The notes under the pieces: generated by a model
Database searches by the model: none
Seen by the model: only the letters and a program-made list of their open reading frames with translations
Told to the model about the DNA's origin: nothing
Translations under genes and position numbers: made by a program
Shown: in pieces, positions 44,528 to 52,953 of the stretch
How positions within the stretch are numbered: position 1 is the stretch's first letter
Layout of the letters: each line of letters begins with the position of its first letter
Origin: Jeotgalibacillus soli
GTDB taxonomy: Bacteria; Bacillota; Bacilli; Bacillales; Jeotgalibacillaceae
NCBI RefSeq assembly: GCF_000829435.1
Contig: NZ_JXRP01000019.1
Coordinates: 1-64,000 of the forward strand
DNA: 64,000 nucleotides
Direction of reading: 5' to 3'

Positions 44528-45385
44528 TTACCCCTTGTCCTGACTTCCAGCTATCTCACCTGTTTCAATTTCATTTTCTTCATAAGAAATCCAGTCGCTA
44601 TAGCTACCTGGATATAATTTAACATTTGTATAGCCAGCTTCCTCTAATGCCAGAACATTCGGTGTAGCCGTAATTCCACTGCCACAATAGACAATGAGAG
44701 GTGTTGTCTTTGAAAAGTCAGAAAAGCGTTCCTCCTGTTTTTCACCAGAAAGAAACAGACCATCCTTTAATCCTTCAACCCAGTCTTTATTGACGGCACC
44801 TGGAATATGGCCAGGCACACGATCAATCGGCTCCTGAATGCCCGCATAGCGTTCTTTTGCACGAGAGTCAATAAGAGTCGCCATCGTTTTACCTTGTACG
44901 ATATCTTGTATACCTTCATGATTTATAATCATATTTTCTTGTATCATTGGTATAAAAGTCTTCTCTTTCACAGCTGGAATGACATGATCAAGTAAATATC
45001 CGTTTTCTTTCCATTTGCGAATTCCGCCATCTAATACATACACCTTATCATGACCAAAATAACGTAATAACCACCAGCAGCGTGAAGCAAAAGCTCCCTC
45101 ACCACCGTCATATGCAATAACCGTTGTTGCATGATCAATCCCTGCTTTTTCAAGCAGTTCCTTCAATTGATCTTGTTGCGGCAGTGGATGACGACCTCCA
45201 TGCTTTCCAGCTTTTCCAGATAAGTCCTTCTCTAAATCGAAATAAACGGCTCCCGGGATATGCTCTTTCTCATATAGCAATCTCCCTTCATTTGGATGTT
45301 GCAAGGAAAAACGACAGTCAATAATTCGAAGCTGCTGATCACCTAAACGGTCGTATAGCCAGTTAACATCTACAACATTTTTCAT
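44528..45385 (-). CDS. Tandem-rhodanese sulfurtransferase
   Basis: 285 residues with two rhodanese domains. The N-terminal domain (LRIIDCRFSLQHPNEGR) is inactive-like; the C-terminal domain carries the catalytic Cys in VYCGSGITATPNVLALEEAG. Substrate could be thiosulfate or 3-mercaptopyruvate; CGSGIT resembles mercaptopyruvate-type loops. Starts directly after the small zinc-protein gene (TAGATG). Confidence 0.9.
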   Translation of the reverse strand: MKNVVDVNWLYDRLGDQQLRIIDCRFSLQHPNEGRLLYEKEHIPGAVYFDLEKDLSGKAGKHGGRHPLPQQDQLKELLEKAGIDHATTVIAYDGGEGAFASRCWWLLRYFGHDKVYVLDGGIRKWKENGYLLDHVIPAVKEKTFIPMIQENMIINHEGIQDIVQGKTMATLIDSRAKERYAGIQEPIDRVPGHIPGAVNKDWVEGLKDGLFLSGEKQEERFSDFSKTTPLIVYCGSGITATPNVLALEEAGYTNVKLYPGSYSDWISYEENEIETGEIAGSQDKG

Positions 45386-45562
45386 CTATCGTTCCCTCTC
45401 TTTCTCCATTAGTTTTTTCACATGGGGTTTTGGTTCCCAACAATTAAACTGGTAATGTGGTTTTGTATCAAAGCCTAGTCGCCCGCATAGATATCGCATT
45501 CTATTTGCTGTTTTATCAGCAACAAAATGTATGCATGTAGCACATGCATGAAAGTCCTTCAT
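45386..45562 (-). CDS. 58-residue four-cysteine protein between dynA and the sulfurtransferase
   Basis: Begins by overlapping the dynA stop (TAATG) and ends two bases before the sulfurtransferase ATG. Four cysteines in the order CATC (residues 7-10), LCG (about 26) and NCWEP (about 41), with FHACATCIHF and MRYLCGRLGFD segments; charged, basic end (KPHVKKLMEKERER). The spacing suggests a zinc knuckle. The coupling to dynA makes it a real gene. I do not recognise the family. Confidence 0.7.
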   Translation of the reverse strand: MKDFHACATCIHFVADKTANRMRYLCGRLGFDTKPHYQFNCWEPKPHVKKLMEKERER

Positions 45563-48500
45563 TAAACATGTACTCCTTCTCTAATCGTATGTAAGGCCTC
45601 TTGCCAATAACCAACCATTTCTTTAGATTGCAGCCCCTCAATTGATCCATTGATTTGATTGATAAGATCTGCCATCCATCTATTATACAGCTCAATTCCT
45701 TCTATAGAAAGATAATCACTTATCCATTGTTGAAGGTGATGAGTGACAGCATTTATTTCATTAGTAGAACGATTTTGGAGATTTTCCTCTAAACGATCCC
45801 GCATGATTCTTTTTTCATTTTTTTCAAAGAAGGATTTCGTATTTTTAAACAAGGAAAGCTCCTCCTTGAAATCCTGCACATTCGTTTTTTCAAACCAATT
45901 TAAAAAAATCAACAGGTCTTTTGAGGTTAAATCCACATTAGGGAGAATCAATTCATCCTGTGATATACTGAGCGATTCTATTTCAAGCTTTAACTGATCA
46001 TGAAGCTGATGTTGAATAAAAATAGCCATTCTATGATTAATTACACGCAATTCTTGGGAAAAATCAAAACCAAGCATTTTTAGCAATGAAGCCAATGCTT
46101 GTTCAAGTGCTTTTTGATTTGACTGGTGAACGAATAAAGTTGGGTTAAATGACTCTTTGAAAAAATCAGAAAATCGATAAAAGACTCTTTGTTTCATATA
46201 ATGAAGCAATTCAGCCAGTTCTTGTTCCGTTCTTTTCTTTACCGAATGTAAATCCGGCTCAGACAGACGGCTTTGGATGCGTTTCTTAGCTTCTTCAAGC
46301 TTTTTAAGTCTCTGGATCTTTTGTTCTTCGTTTTGGGAGGCTTCCTTAACTAGCCGATCTAATCGCCTTGTAATCATTTCGCAATCTTGTTCAGCCGCTA
46401 AAAGCGCCATCCCTTGTAAATCATACTCAAGAAAATGATTGAATTCGCTTTTGAATAACTCGATTCCTGACTGATGTACAATCTCTTTTTTAAAACTGAT
46501 TGCTTGGATACTCGATACCCCGTAAATACGCGGAAAACGAATCCCAAATGCCGTTAATTGATCTTGAACATAGGCCAGAACCTGCTCTTTTTCTTTTTCT
46601 GAATCCGCTAGATCAGCCGCATTTACAATAAAAAACATTTTATCAAGTTCAAAGCTTTCTTTTACTCTGCCTAATTGAATGAGAAATTCTCGGTCTGCTC
46701 TTGCGAATGCATGATTATAATAAGTCACAAATAATATTGCATCTGCATTTCGAATATAATCAAAGGAGACATCTGTATGACGAGCATTAATCGAGTCAGC
46801 CCCCGGTGTATCTACCAGCGTGATTCCTTGTCTTGCAACCGGTGAATCATAGTATAAATCTATGGATTCAACAAAGCATGACTGATGTTCATTCGCAACG
46901 AATCCCTCAAATTCGGAACGATCCGTTTCCATGGCAGCACCGAGCTGTTTTTCATAAGCAGGCCATCCTTTTAAAAATGCACGAATAAAACTTTTTTTCG
47001 TTTCAAGGCCATTGATTTCACCTGTTTTTTCCATCAGCTTATGAGATGCATCGAAGGCAGCCACTAGGCTTTGCGGTTCATAACCAAACCCTTGCATAGC
47101 CGATTGAAGATCACGTAATAAATGCTCTTTTGTTTTAAAATAGATCGTCACCGCACCATGCTTACGTTCTTCTGTTGGTGGTTTAATTCGATTAATGGCA
47201 GCAGTAGTCGGGTTAGGTGAAACAGGCAACACCTTCTCACCAAGAAGTGCATTCGCAAAAGAAGATTTCCCAGCGCTAAATGCACCAAATAATGCCACTG
47301 TAAAGTCTTTTGACTGTAAACGCTCAGCCCGACGGAAGAGTTGTTCCCGCTGATGGTCAAATCCTTTTAACGATGTAATGGCATGACCAGTGCGAAGAAG
47401 TTTCGAAATGATCTCCCCTTCATCATGATCAGTCACATTTCTACTTTCTTCAAGAGAGACTACTTTCTCTATTTCTTTATCAGTTTTCTTAAAGTTCAGG
47501 ATAGAAAGATCACGAGTCTGTATTATTAGTGCATTGGCTGCTCGCCATTTATTTTGCCATGCATTAATCGTAAGATCAGCTTCATCATAATGGATCTTTT
47601 TTTGTTTTTCGCAGGTTTTTTTTATCCGATTTTTATGCTGAAGCAAGCTTCTCAATGCATTTGCTTTTTTCTGAATGGTCATCAATTTTATTTCTGATTG
47701 TATACTCTTCTGCTCAATCAAGTCATGATAGTCAGTTAGTATTTGCTGTTTTATCTCTTCAAGTATATTCTTGGCTTTCACTCTAATTCCATTCGCAAGG
47801 CTTTCACAATAATGGAGTACATATTGTCCATTCACCTCTGCTCCTTTTTTATGAAACTGAAGCAGTAATTCGTCCGTAATAAGAAGATTTATCTCCTCAA
47901 TTCTTGCCGACCAATCCGAGTCAACTATTCCCGCTTTTTTTAATGCTTGATGGCATGTATTTTTCATATGCCATACTAGCCGCGCCTGAACGGTCTTTTC
48001 TAAGGAATTGATAAAAGCTCGCTTGCGAATGTTTCGTTCCTGCTCTGTTTTTTTTGAAGAAAACAATAATCCGATTTTAAAAGAGGGCTGTAACGTTTCG
48101 AGAAAACGAGAAGCTATATCCCTAACATCTGCAGGCATCAAATAGGCATGGTCGAGAAGCTGTTCACGTTCTTTATCGAATGATTGACTCCATTCTTCCG
48201 TAGATGTAAAATGCTTTTCATTTATCAGCTCTTCTTCTAGTTTAAAAATGGTTTCCTGTTTCAAAAGGTCCTCATCAGATAGCCACTCCTGATAGGTATC
48301 GAGCATATCTACATATTCGTTCTCCATATACGTTTTGTGTTCATCCATTAGGAGAGATAATGATGCCTTTGCCGTTTGCAGAATAACTTCATCACGCTGT
48401 AAAAGAAGCTCCTGAATGTATGATTGAACCTTTTGCAGCTCATTTTCAGGATGGGTTTTGTCTTTTAGCGAGGTATAGTGATAAGCAATAGGTGATGCAC

Positions 48501-49188
48501 CCCAAGACTCGAATGCATCTGTTGTTGACTGTTTAAATACTGAAAAAGGTAATTCTTCTTCACGATGTTTATCAATTTGATTAATAATGGCATGCACAGA
48601 AACGCCATGCTGTGAAAGGTTTCGTATGTATTCAAAATTCATTTGGGACTGAACATGATTATAGTCCATGACATAAAACACAATGTCAGCTAAATGAATA
48701 GCAGATTCTGTTGATTGTTTATGGGCATCGTCTACCGAATCAATACCCGGAGTATCCATAACGGTTACATTATCAGGTAATTTCGTATTGGATCTATAAA
48801 GGTCAATTTTATTAATTTGAAGTCCGTCTCTTCCCAATTCGCCAATAACGGTTTCATTCAGTGGAGGAAGAAGTTCAATTATTTTTCCCGCTGTTGTTGT
48901 AACGAAAATTTGATTTTCATCCGCTGCATGAATAGCAATTAAGTTCGCACTCGTTGGAATGGGACTTGACGGTAAGATTTCTTCATCCATTAGTGTATTA
49001 ATCATCGTTGATTTTCCGGCAGAAAAGTGGCCGCAAAATGCGACAATTAGCTGTTTTTTCTCTATTTTCTTTGCTAAAAGCTCTGTTTTTTTTGCACGGG
49101 CTTCATCTTTATTCTTAAGACAAGTATTGTAGAAATTAGCGAGCTTCGCCAATAACTCTTTATCAGACAAGCTTTCTTCCTTAACCAT
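45562..49188 (-). CDS. dynA: Dynamin-like GTPase DynA (two fused dynamin modules)
   Basis: About 1208 residues; the start is placed at MVKEESLSDKEL, although a TTG at 49194 has better spacing from GGGG. Two complete dynamin modules: module 1 has GHFSAGKST (G1), DTPGIDS (G3) and INQIDKHR (G4); module 2 has GAFSAGKSSF, DTPGADS and VNAADLAD. Each is followed by long coiled helices. B. subtilis DynA (YpbR) is 1193 residues, fuses membranes and helps resistance to membrane damage and phage. Heads a minus-strand operon with the 58-residue protein, sulfurtransferase and ypcP. Confidence 0.93.
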   Translation of the reverse strand: MVKEESLSDKELLAKLANFYNTCLKNKDEARAKKTELLAKKIEKKQLIVAFCGHFSAGKSTMINTLMDEEILPSSPIPTSANLIAIHAADENQIFVTTTAGKIIELLPPLNETVIGELGRDGLQINKIDLYRSNTKLPDNVTVMDTPGIDSVDDAHKQSTESAIHLADIVFYVMDYNHVQSQMNFEYIRNLSQHGVSVHAIINQIDKHREEELPFSVFKQSTTDAFESWGASPIAYHYTSLKDKTHPENELQKVQSYIQELLLQRDEVILQTAKASLSLLMDEHKTYMENEYVDMLDTYQEWLSDEDLLKQETIFKLEEELINEKHFTSTEEWSQSFDKEREQLLDHAYLMPADVRDIASRFLETLQPSFKIGLLFSSKKTEQERNIRKRAFINSLEKTVQARLVWHMKNTCHQALKKAGIVDSDWSARIEEINLLITDELLLQFHKKGAEVNGQYVLHYCESLANGIRVKAKNILEEIKQQILTDYHDLIEQKSIQSEIKLMTIQKKANALRSLLQHKNRIKKTCEKQKKIHYDEADLTINAWQNKWRAANALIIQTRDLSILNFKKTDKEIEKVVSLEESRNVTDHDEGEIISKLLRTGHAITSLKGFDHQREQLFRRAERLQSKDFTVALFGAFSAGKSSFANALLGEKVLPVSPNPTTAAINRIKPPTEERKHGAVTIYFKTKEHLLRDLQSAMQGFGYEPQSLVAAFDASHKLMEKTGEINGLETKKSFIRAFLKGWPAYEKQLGAAMETDRSEFEGFVANEHQSCFVESIDLYYDSPVARQGITLVDTPGADSINARHTDVSFDYIRNADAILFVTYYNHAFARADREFLIQLGRVKESFELDKMFFIVNAADLADSEKEKEQVLAYVQDQLTAFGIRFPRIYGVSSIQAISFKKEIVHQSGIELFKSEFNHFLEYDLQGMALLAAEQDCEMITRRLDRLVKEASQNEEQKIQRLKKLEEAKKRIQSRLSEPDLHSVKKRTEQELAELLHYMKQRVFYRFSDFFKESFNPTLFVHQSNQKALEQALASLLKMLGFDFSQELRVINHRMAIFIQHQLHDQLKLEIESLSISQDELILPNVDLTSKDLLIFLNWFEKTNVQDFKEELSLFKNTKSFFEKNEKRIMRDRLEENLQNRSTNEINAVTHHLQQWISDYLSIEGIELYNRWMADLINQINGSIEGLQSKEMVGYWQEALHTIREGVHV

Positions 49189-49357
49189 TGTCAACAGCAT
49201 CCCCTTTACCAAAGCTTATCTTCATTGTAGCGGATTTTCTTTATGAATCCTATATCGAAAAAAGTCCTAAAAACATGAATTGAATCATTCCTAAATAAAC
49301 ATTGGATAGCGGGCTCGATGAAATAAATAACTCAAAAAACGAAAAATTCAAATTGAC

Positions 49358-49389
49358 AAATATAGGTTCACCCCCATAAACCTATATTT
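49358..49389. repeat. Perfect 11-bp inverted repeat
   Basis: AAATATAGGTT (49358-49368) and AACCTATATTT (49379-49389) separated by 10 bases. No T tract follows either arm, so it is not a clear terminator; it could be an operator or the end of the decayed gene that follows. Confidence 0.5.
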
Positions 49390-49397
49390 GCAATCAG

Positions 49398-49600
49398 ACA
49401 AAAACAAATGGGTATTTTAATTGGAATAACCAGAGAAGCGAGTGGAAATATCTCGATAAATAGCGATTAACAGCATTTCGTCCAACTTGATGCTTTAATG
49501 TTCGGAATGCCCCTTGTAGTTGAAATGCCGAAAGCTTTCATTTGAGAATTAGGTAACATGATCACTGGTGCATTTGTTGAGATTAAAAACCTTGAATAGT
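49398..49600 (+). pseudogene. Broken CheX-like chemotaxis phosphatase fragment
   Basis: One plus-strand frame, interrupted by two stops, gives MGILIGITREASGNISINSD (stop) QHFVQLDALMFGMPLVVEMP (to FI, stop) ELGNMITGAFVEIKNLE. The G-ITxEASGNISI strand, the FGMP segment and the ELGNMITG helix match CheX/CheC-like proteins (which carry an E-x2-N active motif; here ELGN). It ends at the SDR gene. The N-terminal part is missing. Confidence 0.6.
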
Positions 49601-50356
49601 CATGCCTCCATCAACAAATAGTGTCTGACCAGTGACATAGCTGCCAGCTTCAGAGACCAATAAAATAGCCGGACCAACTAATTCGTTTAGCTGACCGATT
49701 CTATTTAACGGTGTAACCGCAAGAATATCATGTAAGTATTCATCATTTGTTAGAAGCTGCTCCGTTAATGGAGTTTCAAAATACCACGGTCCAATGGAAT
49801 TGACCCGGATATTGTCCTTTCCCCATTCGAGTGCAAGGACCTTGGTCATTTGAATCAGTGCAGCTTTAGAGGCCGCATATGCAACACCCGTTCTGAGTGC
49901 CACATGACCTGCGACGGAAGAGACAGATAATATACTTCCTCCCGTACCTTGTTTTTTCATGATCTTGCCTACCTCTTGAGACATCATGAAGGCAGACTTT
50001 ACATTTGTCTCCATTATTTTAGTCCATTCCTCATCTGTTACATCTGCTGCAGCCGAACGAATATTTATGCCTGCATTGTTAACTAATATATCAATAGACA
50101 TAACACTCTCTTTAATTTCTTCCACACAAGCTGTAATCTCTTCCCTGGATGTAACATCAACTGTCATAACGTATGCCTTCACGCCCAATTGACGAATGGT
50201 ATCTGCCGTATTTTCAAGGTCGTTTTTTGTTCTTGATATGAGAACGACATCCGCTCCAGCTTCTGCTAACCCAATCGCTAAAGCACGTCCAATTCCTCTC
50301 CCAGCTCCAGTTACTATTGCCGTCTTATGATCAAGTCGAAAAGATGGTAAATACAT
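49583..50356 (-). CDS. Short-chain dehydrogenase/reductase (gluconate 5-dehydrogenase/FabG-like)
   Basis: 257 residues from the ATG at 50356 (GGAGGG, 9 bases; a TTG lies one codon upstream). Classical SDR: TGAGRGIGRALA cofactor loop, NNAGIN, catalytic SVSSVAG (Ser) and YAASKAALIQM (Tyr, Lys), and VDGGMTIQGF at the end. The start FRLDHKTAIVTGAGRG resembles sugar-acid dehydrogenases. Substrate unknown. It is isolated between the dynA operon and the carboxypeptidase. Confidence 0.85.
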   Translation of the reverse strand: MYLPSFRLDHKTAIVTGAGRGIGRALAIGLAEAGADVVLISRTKNDLENTADTIRQLGVKAYVMTVDVTSREEITACVEEIKESVMSIDILVNNAGINIRSAAADVTDEEWTKIMETNVKSAFMMSQEVGKIMKKQGTGGSILSVSSVAGHVALRTGVAYAASKAALIQMTKVLALEWGKDNIRVNSIGPWYFETPLTEQLLTNDEYLHDILAVTPLNRIGQLNELVGPAILLVSEAGSYVTGQTLFVDGGMTIQGF

Positions 50357-50627
50357 CAATTCATTCCCTCCTTGGTCGTTTTTACTTGCTTCATTATTTA
50401 TAGTTAGTCATGGAGTGGATAAAAATTCATGCTTATTCATACACATGTATCCAAACACTGTTTAGTGCTTTATTAATTCTTATCAATATAATTGCTGCCT
50501 GCTTTCCTTCATGTGTGCTGCCAGCAAAATAAAAATGGATCTCATCATTATAGACAAAATTGCATGTTGAATTTTTTATTTTTAAAAATTTTCCTATGTT
50601 AAAGATAATGGTTTATTTTTGCACGAT

Positions 50628-50755
50628 GTTGATTGGAGCGTTAGATGTGAGACACCTACGGGAAAAACGAGTCAAAGGAAGACCTCACAGGCGCATAGCG
50701 CCGAGGAGGCTTCCGGACCGCCCGAGGAAAACGAGCACCTGAAGCGGAAATCAAC
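50628..50755. repeat. Interspersed palindromic repeat of the Bacillaceae
   Basis: A GC-rich island of ~128 bases in an AT-rich gap. Terminal complementarity GTTGATT (50628-50634) with AATCAAC (50749-50755), and inner phrases GAGACACCTACGGGAAAAACG, AGGAGGCTTCCGGACCGCCCG and GAGCACCTGAAGCGG. This matches a repeat element I know from many Bacillus genomes between genes; the origin (mobile or structured RNA) is not settled. It lies downstream of ypwA. Confidence 0.7.
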
Positions 50756-50780
50756 AGGCAAGTTTAACAAAGCCTAAAAT

Positions 50781-52292
50781 TTATAAAGAATAAATCTTTG
50801 TATACTTTTCTGTTAAATAATCAATTAAATATTGAGCATTTAATCCCTCACCAGTCGTGTCCTGTAAGATTTCCAACGGTTTTTTCATTTTACCAAACTG
50901 GTGAACATGTTCTTTCATCCACTCTTTTATCGGTGTTAATTCTCCTTTTTCCAACAGATCATTATAGTTAGGAAGGTCCTGTACCATTTTGTTCTTAAAC
51001 TGCGCAGCATACATATAACCAAGTGCGTATGATGGGAAATAGCCAAACGATCCACCCGACCAGTGCACGTCCTGCAAAACACCTTCAGCATCGTTGGATG
51101 GACGTACTCCCAGATATTCTTCATATTTACTGTTCCAGATTTCCGGCAGATCTTCTACCATGATTTCATTATTAAATAATCCTTTTTCAATTTCATAGCG
51201 AACCATCACATGCAGAGCATACGTAAGCTCGTCTGCCTCTACTCGTATCAGCGAAGGTTTAGTTTCATTGATTGATCTAGTAAAATCCTCTACTGAAATT
51301 TGATCAAATTGTCCGCTTCCATGCTGCTTTAATAAATCATAATAACATTTCCAAAAAGAGAGGTGACGTCCTACAAAATTTTCATAAAAAAGGGACTGAG
51401 ATTCATGAATCCCCATTGAAGTCCCTGCAGCTAAAGGTGTCCCCACCAATAATGAGCTAATATTTTGTTCATAAAGTGCATGTCCGCCTTCATGGATTGT
51501 ACCAAATATTGCCCCTCGAAAATCATTTTCATCATACCTTGTTGTTACACGTACATCTCCCGTATTAAGGCCGATGGCGAAAGGATGTACTGCCTCATCC
51601 AACCTTCCTGCATCAAAATCATAGCCAATTTCTTGGAGTATTTTTAAACTGAATTCCTTTTGCTTAGCTACCGGGAAATGCGTATACAAAAAATCTGTTT
51701 CTGGTTTATCTCCTGATTGTTGAATGTTCTTTACGAGAGGAACAATTGCTTCTCGAACTTGGTTAAATACTCGATCCAGTACATCGACGGTTACACCTGG
51801 TTCATACATGTCTAATAATGTGTCATATGGATTTTCATCCTTATCCCAATACTGAATAAATCGTTTATTTGCTTCCACTAGTTTTTCCAAATACGGTTGA
51901 AACATAGAAAAATCAGATTTCGCCCTCGCTTCTTCCCATACGCTCTCTGCTTTTGACTGTAAAATTACATATTCACGGTATTCATCTGCAGGTATTTTTT
52001 TGTTGCGTTCGTATTCTTTTTGACAAATTTCTAACGTTTTAACAGTGACCTCACTGAGCTCGTTTTTATGAGAGGATAATCCAGCAATAAATGATGCCAT
52101 TTCATCTGACGTTGACATCGCAAAAACATCTGAAGAGAGTGTGCCAATTACTTGAGAACGCTGATCGATCGCTTTCTTTGGAGCACCTGTACGAAGATCC
52201 CAATAGATTAGAGCGATGGCTTCATTGTATGCCGTCATTTTATGAACGTAGCTAATAAATTCTTTTTCTAATTGTTGAAATCCTGCGGTCAT
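50781..52292 (-). CDS. ypwA: M32 carboxypeptidase (Taq type)
   Basis: 503 residues, the usual length. Zinc metallocarboxypeptidase with the HEXXH motif HEGGH in GTIHEGGHALYEQN and further Glu in the ESQSLFYEN segment. The long N-terminal helical region and C-terminal FGYFPSYALGYMYAAQF match the family. It trims C-terminal residues in the cytoplasm. Resembles B. subtilis YpwA. Ribosome site GGAGGAGG. Confidence 0.93.
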   Translation of the reverse strand: MTAGFQQLEKEFISYVHKMTAYNEAIALIYWDLRTGAPKKAIDQRSQVIGTLSSDVFAMSTSDEMASFIAGLSSHKNELSEVTVKTLEICQKEYERNKKIPADEYREYVILQSKAESVWEEARAKSDFSMFQPYLEKLVEANKRFIQYWDKDENPYDTLLDMYEPGVTVDVLDRVFNQVREAIVPLVKNIQQSGDKPETDFLYTHFPVAKQKEFSLKILQEIGYDFDAGRLDEAVHPFAIGLNTGDVRVTTRYDENDFRGAIFGTIHEGGHALYEQNISSLLVGTPLAAGTSMGIHESQSLFYENFVGRHLSFWKCYYDLLKQHGSGQFDQISVEDFTRSINETKPSLIRVEADELTYALHVMVRYEIEKGLFNNEIMVEDLPEIWNSKYEEYLGVRPSNDAEGVLQDVHWSGGSFGYFPSYALGYMYAAQFKNKMVQDLPNYNDLLEKGELTPIKEWMKEHVHQFGKMKKPLEILQDTTGEGLNAQYLIDYLTEKYTKIYSL

Positions 52293-52362
52293 TTTTATTC
52301 CTCCTCCGATATATATGCCGACTCATTTTATCATATTTTTCTGAATAAAAGACAGTAAGAAA

Positions 52363-52400
52363 AAGAGAACCTATCGGGATTACGGGTTCTCTTTAGGTGA
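52363..52400 (-). terminator. Hairpin upstream of ypwA
   Basis: AAAGAGAACC pairs with GGTTCTCTTT. A T tract is present only weakly on the plus strand. It is upstream of ypwA on the minus strand, so it could be an attenuator or the end of a lost gene. Confidence 0.5.
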
Positions 52401-52402
52401 AC

Positions 52403-52850
52403 TTCTTATTCACAACTGCCTGTTGTAAAATAAATGAACAACTGAAAAAACACTATTTCGTATTCTTATCGTTTGTTATTAATAAATTGTGTCAAGTCTT
52501 TTGGTACTATCAAGCATCGAAATGAAAATGAAACTGTAAGAAAATGATGTTCGACTAACAAAGAATGAAAACATTTATTTTTATTGAAAGTCTTCTATAT
52601 TCGGTTATAAAGAAAGGTGAAAAAATGTGAATATAGTACGCTCTGTCATTGGCTAGCACCTTTTACGCTACCACAGATTAAAGTTGAAATAGCTATAACG
52701 CTAACCGCCATCTCTCCCTTTAGGTGATAGGCGTAACAAATACTAGAATCGCGTTCTTCTAAAAAAATTTCGCTTGTTGGGTGAATCTAAGAAAAAATAC
52801 ATGCTATCCAGTGAATTATTTAATATGAGAAAAATCATTAGGTTCCTTTA
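52403..52850. other. Gene-free stretch
   Basis: About 450 AT-rich bases with stop codons in all frames; no ribosome site with an ORF. Confidence 0.5.
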
Positions 52851-52851
52851 T

Positions 52852-52902
52852 TTCAATAACAAAAGACCAAATCCTAATTGCGATTTGGTCTTTTGTTATT
52901 AA
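52852..52902 (-). terminator. Terminator of ypvA
   Basis: CAAAAGACCAAATC pairs with GATTTGGTCTTTTG; it lies 50 bases after the ypvA stop codon with A/T tracts on both sides. Confidence 0.8.
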
Positions 52903-52953
52903 CTACTTTACAAAACTCTCGCGAAGAGAACACCGTTACGATCGGTCTCTTTT

